The notes: generated from the sequence alone by a model not told the origin. Positions 1-7,704 are shown, counted from the stretch's first letter. The stretch is DNA of 57,036 nt from Clostridia bacterium (GCA_017471765.1 JAFURT010000040.1:1-57036), one strand, 5' to 3'. Made by a program: numbers and translations.

Positions 1-89
1 ACACCGTCTTCACGTGGGCGGCGAATACGCAGGTTGAGCAGGTGTACCACATACTCAATATCAAACGGGAAATCCTGCTTATGGCTCAT
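1..89 (-). CDS. CHC2 zinc-finger protein, N-terminal fragment
   Basis: The first 29 codons of a gene that runs off the left edge. It begins MSHKQDFPFDIEYVV at the ATG at 89, with AGGAAGGGGG upstream. From memory, this start matches the CHC2-type zinc-finger (primase-like) proteins common in clostridial conjugative elements, whose next segment carries a CPFCG-type metal site. That part lies outside the window, so the call rests on the N-terminus only. It is the next gene downstream of the Val/Pro-rich protein on the same strand, so it probably belongs to the same element operon. Confidence 0.55.
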   Translation of the reverse strand, partial: MSHKQDFPFDIEYVVHLLNLRIRRPREDG

Positions 90-126
90 AGTTCGACCCC
101 CTTCCTGTTGAGCTTAACTCAAATTA

Positions 127-1140
127 TTAGCTTGCCTGTAATTCGGTACGGGAAGCAATAATCAAGGTCGCTGCAGCACGAAGGATGTTCTCTTCAACCA
201 TATAGCCGGTGAGATAGAAACGCAGACTTGCGGCTCGTCTTTCGGCAACCTGAGAGAGTTTTTGACCCGCACAGGCACCGCTTGTAACCACATAGTTCAG
301 TGCTTCATCCAGCGTCATAACGGCGCAAATATCTTCAACGGACATATCCTTAGTGTAGGCAGGACCGGTTTTCTGCTCCGTCTCTGCCGCCTCGTCTAAA
401 ATTTCTTCAATCACCACTGCGGCAGGGGTAGGTGTAACAACTTTTGCTGCATCGGCAACAGAAGCAATCGGGGTAACCTTTTCTACAGGTTTTACCTCGA
501 CAGCGGGTGCCGTAACAACAGTCTGTACCGTAGCAGGAGTGCTCTCTGTAACAACTTCCTCAACCGTTTCTTTTACCACAGGGGGTGCAGATACGACAGG
601 GGGCGCTACAACGGGTTTTTCCTCTACCTTAACGGTTTCCTTGACTTCGGGCACTTTGACCGCAGGAGGCACCTCTACGGGCGTTACAATCGTCTTTTCG
701 ACAGGTGCGGTCTGTACGGGTGCAGTGTTTGTCTGTGCAGTGGGCTTAACCTCACCGTCAGCAGAAACAAACTGAATACCAAAGCCGGCATCACTGAGAG
801 CCTGACCCGTTGCAAGATCCTGTGCATATTGCACGTACTTGCCATCGGGGATGCTTTTTGCATCACAGGTCGCGGTATAACTCGCTACCGCTTCGGTATC
901 ACGGCGATCAAGGAATACTCTCGCCTCAATCATTGCCAGTTGGTCCGTAATACGCAAATTGGTAATACGAACTCTGCCTTGCGGATATTTAAGACGGAAC
1001 CACAGCTTTTTATATTTCAACGGCAGTTCCATACCGTCGGCAGTTTTCTTCAGATACCTTAACGGATCGAAGCTCGGCACTCGGTTTAATTCGGCCACTA
1101 CAGGAATGTTATACATCATTGCACTTTCAGCAGATTTCAT
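127..1140 (-). CDS. Element protein with Val/Pro/Thr-rich low-complexity middle
   Basis: 337 residues, starting at ATG 1140 behind AAAGGAG with good spacing. Residues 1-125 look globular and hold an 'RITNLRITDQLAMIEARVFLD'-like beta-rich stretch cut by charged residues. Residues 126-255 are a low-complexity linker of repeated VxxPV/TxPV units. Residues 260-337 form a second compact, helix-rich segment. No catalytic motif or signal peptide is visible. It lies between the RecD-like helicase and the CHC2 protein on the same strand, so it is probably an accessory protein of the element's DNA-processing operon. I do not recognise the family; two domains joined by a flexible linker is the most that can be said. 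Confidence 0.7.
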   Translation of the reverse strand: MKSAESAMMYNIPVVAELNRVPSFDPLRYLKKTADGMELPLKYKKLWFRLKYPQGRVRITNLRITDQLAMIEARVFLDRRDTEAVASYTATCDAKSIPDGKYVQYAQDLATGQALSDAGFGIQFVSADGEVKPTAQTNTAPVQTAPVEKTIVTPVEVPPAVKVPEVKETVKVEEKPVVAPPVVSAPPVVKETVEEVVTESTPATVQTVVTAPAVEVKPVEKVTPIASVADAAKVVTPTPAAVVIEEILDEAAETEQKTGPAYTKDMSVEDICAVMTLDEALNYVVTSGACAGQKLSQVAERRAASLRFYLTGYMVEENILRAAATLIIASRTELQAS

Positions 1141-1195
1141 TTGGGTAAACTCCTTTCATATATAAACATACATTTAGTAAGCGAATTTCCTCACA

Positions 1196-3442
1196 TTAAC
1201 TCGCTTTTTTCTCATTTTTGAGTGTATAGGCTTTAAGGTATTTGCCGATACGCTCTCCAAGTAGGGTATTTCTCTTACCGGTCTCATTCTTATGGATAGC
1301 CATAATTACCATACCTTTTTGCCCGACCAGGATAACCTTTTTCTTGGCACGGGTAATCGCCGTGTAGATAAGGTTTCTGTTCAGCATAATGGCATGACTG
1401 CGAATCACGGGAATTACCACTATGTCGTACTCGGAACCCATCGCCTTATGAATGGTGGTGGCATAGGACAGTTCAATATGTCCCATATCCTCCATACCGT
1501 ATTCGACTGTGCGATTATCCGAAAACTCAATAGTAAACTTTAATGCGTCCTTTTCATCACGGTAGATCTTACGAATAAAACCGATGTCGCCGTTAGATGC
1601 ATCTTCATTGTTCTTTGTCTGCATTACCTTGTCGCCAACACGGAAAAATCGGCTGCCGATTTTGTAATCCGGCAAATCATCCTGTACGGGATTTACCATC
1701 TCACGAATTGCCGTATTAAGTTTATCCACGGAGGCTAAACCGTCACTACGGTAAGGCGACAATATCTGCACCTTTTCGACACCGTTTTTCTCAACCTCGC
1801 TACAGAACAACTGACAAATAAGGTCGGCTGCTTCTTCCTGCGTTTGACATTTGACAAACTGAAAATCATCACCGTAAAGAAGGTTCGGATCCGCTTCATT
1901 GATTTTTTTAGCGTTGTGAGCGATTCGGCTATCCTTACTTTGACGGAAGATCTCGTTAAGCACGGTTACGGGTATCAATTCGCATCGTATCAGTTCACGG
2001 AAAACATCTCCTGCGCCGACACTCTGCAACTGATCCACATCGCCAACAAGCACAACCTTTGTTCCCGGGCGAATGCGATAGAAGAACTGTCGGGCAAGCC
2101 ACATATCAATCATAGAGCTTTCGTCCACGATGATAAGGTCTGCATCCAACGGCTCTTGCTTTTTATCGCGGGTAAAACCGTCTTCGCCTAAAAGACCAAG
2201 TAGGCTATGCAAGGTTTTTGCGTCCTTAAACCCTGTGCTTTCAGCCATTCGTCTGCTCGCTTTGCCCGTAGGTGCGGCAAGCATTATTTTTCCGTCCGGC
2301 TTAATGCTTCTGAACACTTCGATAATGGCTCGGAGAACAGTCGTTTTACCGGTACCGGGCGAACCTGTGATAATAGACAGGTTGTTACGGAAGGCAACGT
2401 AGACTGCTTCACTTTGCCTTTGGGAAAGTGATAATCCCAAATTCTTACGGATGTGCTCTAATGCAAAGGTAATATCCGTCTTGTCCGATGGTACGGCTAA
2501 TATCTGTGCGATACGGTTTGCCGTTTCGTCTTCCTGAGAAAAACTGCTCATTTGATAGATATTGCCCTCACTGGAAACGATCTCGCCGTGGAGAATCATA
2601 TCCTCGATAACTGCCTCAACCTCGGCAGCCTTCACGCCGAGCTGGGGTACGGGCTGATTGGCATTCAGCAATTTCACCGCCGTTTGCTTCAATCCCGTTT
2701 CGGTAAGGAATAAATGTCCTTTGTCCGAACGCTGATTATCCAAAGAAGCAAATATGGCACCGTGAATACGCTGGGGAGAATTAAACGCCATACCGTTTTT
2801 AAGAGCAATGGCGTCAACTCGCTTAAAGCCAAAACCTGAAATCTGACACAGCTCAAAGGGATTACTTTGCAGTATTTCCACACTCTTTGCACCAAAGTGT
2901 TCGTAGATCTTGGTCGCTGTAGCAGGTGTAACCTGATACGGAGACAACAAAATCATAAGGTCACGCAAACACCGGCTTTCGTCATACGAGAGTTTGATTT
3001 CATCCAGCTTTGTCGGCGTGATACCTCGTATTTCAAGCAGTCGCTCAGGCTGTTTTTCAAGAACATTCAATGCGTCTGCACCGAAGCGTTCCACAATCTG
3101 TTCTGCAATCTTCGGACCGATACCTTTCAGCAATCGAGAGGAGAGATACCCTTGAACGCCTTCCTTGGTTTGCGGCACAATTTCTTCACAGCGTTCCACC
3201 TGCAACTGATAACCGTGTTTGCCGTCTTTCCATTCACCGTCCAAAAGCATACTTACTTTGTCAGTACGGGGCAGCTCATAACCAACGGCAACAAAGCGAA
3301 TCATATTATCCCGATGCCGATAAGCACTACGGGCTTGCTGAGGGATATTTTGATCCGTGCTTTTCACACTGATAATGCAGTATTTGTTGCTTGGATTGTA
3401 GAATATCGTCCGGTCATAGACCGCCACATAACTCATTACCAA
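1196..3442 (-). CDS. RecD2-like SF1B DNA helicase
   Basis: 748 residues, close to the usual RecD2 length. Residues 1-95 fit the N-terminal OB-like domain. Residues 98-230 carry tandem helix-hairpin-helix units (LKGIGPKIAEQIVERFGADA; ISGFGFKRVDAIA). The motor holds Walker A GSPGTGKTT at 360-368, Walker B DLIIVDESSM near 435-444, and late motifs including SYATTIHKAMGSEYD and YTAITRAKKKV. Such proteins are ATP-dependent 5'-3' helicases acting in DNA repair and in mobile-element replication. The first codon of the frame is TTG at 3442, about 6 nt after AAAGGA. An ATG at 3436 is the alternative, with wider spacing. It follows the YqaJ nuclease by 23 nt, so the two form a recombination module of the element. 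Confidence 0.88.
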   Translation of the reverse strand: MVMSYVAVYDRTIFYNPSNKYCIISVKSTDQNIPQQARSAYRHRDNMIRFVAVGYELPRTDKVSMLLDGEWKDGKHGYQLQVERCEEIVPQTKEGVQGYLSSRLLKGIGPKIAEQIVERFGADALNVLEKQPERLLEIRGITPTKLDEIKLSYDESRCLRDLMILLSPYQVTPATATKIYEHFGAKSVEILQSNPFELCQISGFGFKRVDAIALKNGMAFNSPQRIHGAIFASLDNQRSDKGHLFLTETGLKQTAVKLLNANQPVPQLGVKAAEVEAVIEDMILHGEIVSSEGNIYQMSSFSQEDETANRIAQILAVPSDKTDITFALEHIRKNLGLSLSQRQSEAVYVAFRNNLSIITGSPGTGKTTVLRAIIEVFRSIKPDGKIMLAAPTGKASRRMAESTGFKDAKTLHSLLGLLGEDGFTRDKKQEPLDADLIIVDESSMIDMWLARQFFYRIRPGTKVVLVGDVDQLQSVGAGDVFRELIRCELIPVTVLNEIFRQSKDSRIAHNAKKINEADPNLLYGDDFQFVKCQTQEEAADLICQLFCSEVEKNGVEKVQILSPYRSDGLASVDKLNTAIREMVNPVQDDLPDYKIGSRFFRVGDKVMQTKNNEDASNGDIGFIRKIYRDEKDALKFTIEFSDNRTVEYGMEDMGHIELSYATTIHKAMGSEYDIVVIPVIRSHAIMLNRNLIYTAITRAKKKVILVGQKGMVIMAIHKNETGKRNTLLGERIGKYLKAYTLKNEKKAS

Positions 3443-3465
3443 TCATCATCCTTTCTTCAAAAAAA

Positions 3466-4515
3466 TTAAGCCGCCTCTTCAAGCGACTTTTTGACATAGA
3501 ACCGATGGCTTACCACTGGCGTTACATATTCATTATAAATATCAGGGTGTCGTACCTGTAACCGCAACAAGCCCTCTTTGCTGATAGCAGGGCGTGAGGA
3601 AGGTTTGTAGGTAACGGCAAACTTTTCTGCACCAACGGTACACTCGGCAGAACTGCTTTTACCCATTTCCGCAAGAACCATACCTTGCAGGCGGTCCATC
3701 TCTTTTTTTAGACGGTTTGCCTCTGCATCGGCAGCCTTTTTTTGCGCCTGTAATTCCGTAAATCGCAGAATACAGCTCGCCAAAGGCAGACTCAAGGTTA
3801 CAGTAGGTGCATCGGTATCGACAGCTCCAAAATGTCGCCGGATACTTTCGAGTATCAGTTCGCCATCCTCGGTATAGGGCGGCTCTACTTTTTTCAGCAC
3901 GTTATTAACCCAAAAATCTTCTTCGACCATAATCAATTCGTCTTCGTAATCATAATCGCGTTTCAGACTTCGGATAATGACCTCTTCAAAACTGTTGCCA
4001 TACAGACAACAGTAGAATACCTGGTCTACGTTCATAACGCACATATAGTGCCGGCCTTGCGTTTCATAGTTGACGGGGACGACCTCTTGACCGTCTCGCC
4101 ACCAATGGTCTCTGGCATTGTAGTTTGTGGTTTTAATCTCCAAAATAGCAGTAGTGCCATCGGGGAGCTCCACAAAGTAGTCCACGTCTGCCAGCATAAA
4201 GGTATGCTTGGGATGATGAAACATCTTTTTTACCTGATAGATCTTAAAGCCGGTTTTTTTCGCAAATATTTGAGCGACTAAATCTTCAAGTAAATGTCCT
4301 ACTTGTTTCTGTACCCAGTTTTCGTCGGTCTCTTCACACGGCAAGATACCAACTTTGTCGTAGTAAAGATCACGGGCTGTTGCAAATGGGGATATACCGA
4401 ATATGGCTGCAGCATCACTGCCACCGATACCTTTTCGGCGCCATTCCAACCATTCCGCTTCGGGAAGGTCAGCGGTATCCACCAATACGCATGGGCTATA
4501 CGCTTCTCTCGGCAT
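3466..4515 (-). CDS. YqaJ-family viral recombinase/nuclease
   Basis: About 349 residues. The N-terminus shows the YqaJ/lambda-exonuclease signature: WLEWRRKGIGGSDAAAIFG, then YYDKVG. The PD-(D/E)xK core follows as LADVDYFVEL...AILEIKTTN, in which Asp, Glu and Lys are the metal-binding catalytic residues. Family members resect double-stranded DNA for single-strand annealing recombination. ATG 4515 lies 9 nt after AAGGAG. A GTG at 4521 is in frame but only 3 nt from that site, so ATG is preferred. The gene sits 2 nt after the stop of a 52-codon ORF and directly before the RecD-like helicase, which suggests coupled translation and a joint role in element recombination. Confidence 0.87.
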   Translation of the reverse strand: MPREAYSPCVLVDTADLPEAEWLEWRRKGIGGSDAAAIFGISPFATARDLYYDKVGILPCEETDENWVQKQVGHLLEDLVAQIFAKKTGFKIYQVKKMFHHPKHTFMLADVDYFVELPDGTTAILEIKTTNYNARDHWWRDGQEVVPVNYETQGRHYMCVMNVDQVFYCCLYGNSFEEVIIRSLKRDYDYEDELIMVEEDFWVNNVLKKVEPPYTEDGELILESIRRHFGAVDTDAPTVTLSLPLASCILRFTELQAQKKAADAEANRLKKEMDRLQGMVLAEMGKSSSAECTVGAEKFAVTYKPSSRPAISKEGLLRLQVRHPDIYNEYVTPVVSHRFYVKKSLEEAA

Positions 4516-4517
4516 TG

Positions 4518-4676
4518 TCACGCACTCCTTTTATAGTGAATTTGTGAGTGTCGGTACGTTGCCATACGGACGGGGTATTTTGCACGCTTCTGTGCCTCCT
4601 TTCTTAAAATCTGCTGCTTTCTCACAGCAGGCTTGGGCGTTCGTCTTTTGTAACGAACATAGGTCTTTCGCTTCAT
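4518..4676 (-). CDS. Small very basic ORF upstream of yqaJ
   Basis: 52 codons, beginning MKRKTYVRYKRRTPKP. About 18 of the residues are Lys or Arg and there is no acidic cluster. The start ATG at 4676 has AAAGGCGG about 7 nt upstream. Its TGA (4518-4520) overlaps the in-frame GTG of the nuclease gene and lies 2 nt before the preferred ATG, a layout typical of translational coupling. A nucleic-acid-binding peptide or a pure coupling leader are both possible. No family is recognised. The ORF is supported by position and RBS only. Confidence 0.45.
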   Translation of the reverse strand: MKRKTYVRYKRRTPKPAVRKQQILRKEAQKRAKYPVRMATYRHSQIHYKRSA

Positions 4677-4962
4677 TCTGGTTTTCCGCCTTTCTTTAAT
4701 TTATTCCAAACACCTTGCGGCATTTTGGGCAATAAAAAAAGCGAGAACAACATACCTTCCTGAATATCTCAGGTCTGGCGTCTGCAATCAAGCAAACAAA
4801 TGTCATTCTCGCTATAGGGGGATTTCTCCCATAAAAACAAAAAAGCCAGTAATATACCAGCCAAAAGGCATAGCAATACTACTGACAACTTAAAAAAATA
4901 ACAACGTGTGCAATGTGGTGAAACCACTGTACCCTTGCGGGCGGCGCACAAAAATCAATTAC
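4677..4962 (-). promoter_or_regulatory. Structured 5' leader with internal terminator
   Basis: About 285 nt between the minus-strand promoter and the first small ORF. It contains a long-range stem, AGCGAGAA (about 4806-4813) with TTCTCGCT (about 4739-4746), that encloses a second hairpin CCTGAGATATTCAGG (4759-4773). A run of T follows directly (4732-4738 on the minus strand). This is the form of an intrinsic terminator or attenuator placed before the genes, so the recombination operon is probably controlled by readthrough. The interval also holds a frame of 60 codons with no convincing RBS. Confidence 0.55.
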
Positions 4963-4968
4963 AATGGT

Positions 4969-4997
4969 ATTGTACCACTATATATTGTGTTTGTCAA
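4969..4997 (-). promoter_or_regulatory. Consensus sigma-A promoter of the recombination operon
   Basis: Reading the minus strand, a perfect -35 TTGACA (4992-4997) and a -10 TACAAT (4969-4974) are separated by 17 nt. It fires leftward into the structured leader and then the basic ORF, YqaJ and RecD-like genes. Confidence 0.75.
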
Positions 4998-5044
4998 CGA
5001 AAAGAACTTCAATTTTCAGAATATCAATTTGGAAGCGAAACCGC

Positions 5045-5072
5045 TTTACTATTTGTCGAAATATGATATACT
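5045..5072 (+). promoter_or_regulatory. Probable promoter of the membrane protein/DAC-like pair
   Basis: TTTACT (5045-5050), 16-nt spacer, TATACT (5067-5072), ending 34 nt before the first start codon. It is weaker than the divergent promoter at 4969-4997. It is the only sigma-A-like match seen before the pair. Confidence 0.45.
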
Positions 5073-5106
5073 GAAAACATATGAATCAAGATAAGGAGGA
5101 GATTGA

Positions 5107-5628
5107 ATGGACGTAAGCAATATTTATAGGAAGTATTTATTCAAATATCGTTGGAATAAGCATCGAGCCTTAAAGGCGGCAATGCATGAGATTACTAAGC
5201 ACATTAGCTCTTTAGATATTAATGATAATTTTATGAAAGAGTATTATAAAGCCAAACGACATCTTATGATACTAAATGTGATTTCTCCATCCATACTTTT
5301 AGGCTTGAGTACAGGCCTTTTGGTATCTGTACTTAATGTGCGGGAGATGCCATTTAATTTGGAAGATCTTTCGCTTTCTACCGTTTTTCAAATTGTATTG
5401 TTTTTGTGTGGGGAAAATATTCTTCCTTTAATTATCGGTGTTACCGGTGTGTTTTTTCTAGTTGTGTTTAATTTTGGCACGAGAGTTAAGTGTGTGTTGT
5501 ATCCTCATTTGGTCAAACAGATGGAAGAAAGAATTGAAGAGAGTTATCGTCTTCATAATATAAAAAACACAAATAAAACCGTATTCGAGTCAAAAAGAAA
5601 TACAATGATTCTAAGCGGTGAACAATAG
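5107..5628 (+). CDS. Small membrane protein, partner of the DAC-like protein
   Basis: 173 residues, with ATG 5107 behind AAGGAGGA. A basic N-terminal region of about 50 residues is followed by a hydrophobic helix at about 53-77. A second hydrophobic stretch at about 90-124 can form one long or two short helices. A charged, soluble C-terminal tail of about 48 residues ends the protein. There is no signal peptide or catalytic motif. The gene ends 26 nt before the DAC-like gene and shares its AT-rich composition, so the two are probably co-transcribed. The size and two-helix layout resemble membrane effectors paired with nucleotide-second-messenger enzymes in defence loci. That is an analogy, not a family match. 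Confidence 0.72.
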   Translation: MDVSNIYRKYLFKYRWNKHRALKAAMHEITKHISSLDINDNFMKEYYKAKRHLMILNVISPSILLGLSTGLLVSVLNVREMPFNLEDLSLSTVFQIVLFLCGENILPLIIGVTGVFFLVVFNFGTRVKCVLYPHLVKQMEERIEESYRLHNIKNTNKTVFESKRNTMILSGEQ

Positions 5629-5654
5629 AGACGCAACAAAAAGGAGGGAGCAAA

Positions 5655-7043
5655 ATGGCAAATTCGCTTGCTACTGAAGATAGAAAAAAGGGCGCAATCC
5701 AGGAGTTTAGATATATACTTGAGACTTATATTTTACCTTTACTTAGGACGGAAGGGTCGCTGATATTGAAAGTAGAACCAACCTTTTCCAAAAGACTGGA
5801 GAAGCATATTGGATGCCACAAAAAAAGAGGAGAACATTATTTGTACTTTTTTCCTGCGTTGTCAACCCCTCAATTTCATTATCGAATAAAGACGAATCAT
5901 CCTAAGCAAAAACTAGGTGCGGCCGAACGGATTTTGCGAGAAATATTGTTAGTTAGTCAATTTGATTATCAATCTAAAGATTTCACAAAGGCAAACTATT
6001 ACGATATTAACAATCTATACCGAAATGCAAGATTTGATGTTGCGTTTGAAATAGGATTATGTGGTTGGCTAGGTGGCGAATGCATTTATGGCTTAATAGA
6101 ACGTCTTCGCGATTGGTCCCAGAAAACCTATGAAGGCAATCATATGTCTTTTGGCTTTATTATTGATGCAACAAAGACAACCGTTGGTGAAGTAGATTAT
6201 TTGAGTTTTTTAAAGAGTAATCACAGTGCTGTTTTTACCGATGGCATGTCTTCGGGAATTAAATTGGACTGCAACGGAAGGATAGTTAAGTACTTTTCTG
6301 CTGTACAAGAAAAACCCGAAGGCCGTTTTAAGCACACAACTTGGACGCCATACGAATTTGTGGATTTTGCCAATAAATGCCATTTCCATAATGGCTCTCA
6401 ATGGATCGGCATTATAATGCAAAGCAATGGTGACATGCTGGTTTTCAAATCCAAGCACTTAGTGTTTGTCAAGCGCAATGGGAAATGGATATACTTGGAT
6501 TCGCACAACATAAACTCTATAATACAAACAAAATACAAAGACTACGGGCTTGCAGATGAAAGTGAGAGCAAAAAATTTGCGGATGAAGTGTATCTGTCGA
6601 TATTGGATACATCGTTTGCTCACACAGGTGGATGTATTGCTATTGTTGATTCTAAAAACATTGAAGTCGTTAAGCTGCAGTGCTTTCCAAAGGATTCATT
6701 GGATAATGAAGTGGATAGTACAGAAAAGAAAGCCATAATTAGACGTTTGATTAGCACGGGTTCGGTTGATGGAGAAAAACAATATTTTCAATATTTGGAT
6801 AGAAAACTTCGATTAGAACTCTTGAGTCTTGATGGTGCAACCGTGATCGATTCATCCGGAAGAATTTTGTGTGTAGGTGCAATTGTTAAAGTTGAGGGCG
6901 GCAGTGAGGATGGCGGAAGAACGGCGGCAGCAAAGGAACTTGCGAAATATGGGCTCTCTATGAAGATTTCTGTGGATGGAACTATTAAGTGTTTCATAAC
7001 AGATGATAATCATAAGCTTAAAGAATTGTTCAGAACGCTTTGA
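5655..7043 (+). CDS. Protein with divergent diadenylate-cyclase (DisA_N)-like C-terminal domain
   Basis: 462 residues, ATG 5655 after AAGGAGGG. Residues about 305-455 follow the DAC fold pattern of DisA/CdaA. FAHTGGCIAIVD (321-332) resembles the N-terminal 'GG.iaiv' strand. SLDGATVIDSSGRIL (391-405) carries the DGA motif (393-395). GGRTAAAKELAKYG (420-433) stands where DisA has RHR followed by the TAE helix. ISVDGTIKCF (438-447) is the final strand. Residues 165-285 contain an internal sensor-like region (VFTDGMSSGIKLD...IGIIMQSNGDMLVF), as in proteins with DAC-associated N-terminal domains. The family makes c-di-AMP from ATP. Here RHR has become GGR, so activity or product may differ. It is paired with a membrane protein in an integrated element, which suggests a defence or signalling role (inference). 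Confidence 0.68.
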   Translation: MANSLATEDRKKGAIQEFRYILETYILPLLRTEGSLILKVEPTFSKRLEKHIGCHKKRGEHYLYFFPALSTPQFHYRIKTNHPKQKLGAAERILREILLVSQFDYQSKDFTKANYYDINNLYRNARFDVAFEIGLCGWLGGECIYGLIERLRDWSQKTYEGNHMSFGFIIDATKTTVGEVDYLSFLKSNHSAVFTDGMSSGIKLDCNGRIVKYFSAVQEKPEGRFKHTTWTPYEFVDFANKCHFHNGSQWIGIIMQSNGDMLVFKSKHLVFVKRNGKWIYLDSHNINSIIQTKYKDYGLADESESKKFADEVYLSILDTSFAHTGGCIAIVDSKNIEVVKLQCFPKDSLDNEVDSTEKKAIIRRLISTGSVDGEKQYFQYLDRKLRLELLSLDGATVIDSSGRILCVGAIVKVEGGSEDGGRTAAAKELAKYGLSMKISVDGTIKCFITDDNHKLKELFRTL

Positions 7044-7093
7044 ATTTGCTGAGTGCAATAATAACTTTCGGTAGAAAAACGGAAAATCACATA

Positions 7094-7122
7094 TTGACAT
7101 TGTGGCATTTTTTTGTTATAAT
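7094..7122 (+). promoter_or_regulatory. Perfect sigma-A promoter for a small RNA
   Basis: TTGACA (7094-7099), exactly 17 nt, TATAAT (7117-7122). It lies 50 nt after the DAC-like stop codon, and no ORF with an RBS follows. The expected transcript start is near 7129. Confidence 0.8.
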
Positions 7123-7128
7123 GCATAT

Positions 7129-7250
7129 ACTAAGTTTGGTGGAGATAGAATCTCTTGCCAGTGTTCGTCCTGAGCTAGGATCAAACTCTCAATTCGGGAT
7201 GAGCAGAAACAGGAACGTGTGTGGACCACATTGTTCCTGTTTTCTTTTTT
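7129..7250 (+). ncRNA. Predicted sRNA antisense to the 16S rRNA 5' end
   Basis: A transcript of about 120 nt is defined by the promoter at 7094-7122 and a strong terminator at 7207-7250. It has three parts. A small hairpin GAGAT-AGA-ATCTC spans 7142-7154. A central 36-nt segment (7157-7192) is the reverse complement of the start of bacterial 16S rRNA, the region used for primer 27F. The terminator stem is last. The segment differs from the exact antisense at two places (T7162 and T7176 for C). Both changes keep pairing with the rRNA as U-G wobble. The RNA sits directly after the DAC-like gene in the mobile element. It is no known RNA family to me. Blocking 16S maturation, sensing rRNA, or a decoy role are possible. 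Confidence 0.65.
7207..7250 (+). terminator. Intrinsic terminator of the sRNA
   Basis: A 10-bp perfect stem AAACAGGAAC (7207-7216) with GTTCCTGTTT (7233-7242), followed by CTTTTTT. It probably also ends readthrough from the membrane/DAC-like operon, since no other terminator lies between. Confidence 0.85.
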
Positions 7251-7279
7251 ATTGAGTTTGTAAATTAATGGTGTTATAG

Positions 7280-7316
7280 AGGTCGCCTATGTCATGGACT
7301 GGGCGGCCTTTTATAT
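7280..7316 (+). terminator. Second terminator-like hairpin
   Basis: AGGTCGCC (7280-7287) can pair with GGCGGCCT (7302-7309), with one G-U pair, followed by a T-rich stretch TTTATATTT. It may back up the sRNA terminator. Confidence 0.5.
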
Positions 7317-7704
7317 TTCTTAACCACGGCTAATATGCATTACATAGAATCCTTTTCACTGTATGGTATTCTCAAAAGTAATACCTACTGATGAAATTAT
7401 AATTGAAATAGTTTTTGAATATCAAATGCGATAAAGTTTCTGTTTTTTTGAGGAAAATGAGGTGGTTTCTGTATGTTTATAAGTGAAAGGACAAATATCC
7501 TTGTTTGCACCTTGACAACTGAATAGCCCACCATCGGGAGTTATACAGGTTTTGCGGATAGTGTGCCATAACGCTTGTTGCCGAGCACGCCCACAAATGA
7601 AATGCTGCATAGCACAGCCTGCAAATACACGGTTGAATAAGCGTAGGAAATGGCTCGGTGTGATGGGTGCTTCATCTAATTACGAAACAAACAGGAGGAA
7701 CATC
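7317..7704 (+). other. Gene-free leader upstream of the excisionase
   Basis: About 390 nt with no supported gene. The stretch at 7508-7527 (ACCTTGACAACTGAATAG) resembles sequences in bacterial rRNA spacers and recurs before xis/int genes of clostridial elements, from memory. The stretch 7530-7690 contains short complementary segments (GAGCACGCCC; GGGTGCTTC) that could fold as an RNA leader. A clear promoter was not found. It probably carries cis-regulation of excision. Confidence 0.35.

Noticed and set aside
4769-4951. A 60-codon frame with a hydrophobic stretch in the leader (minus strand)
   Set aside because: The start is GTG without a convincing RBS and the frame ends inside the terminator stem. 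It is mentioned only as a possible leader peptide.
7157-7192. A truncated 16S rRNA gene
   Set aside because: Only 36 nt match, in antisense orientation relative to the promoter, with element sequence on both sides. It is treated as part of an sRNA.
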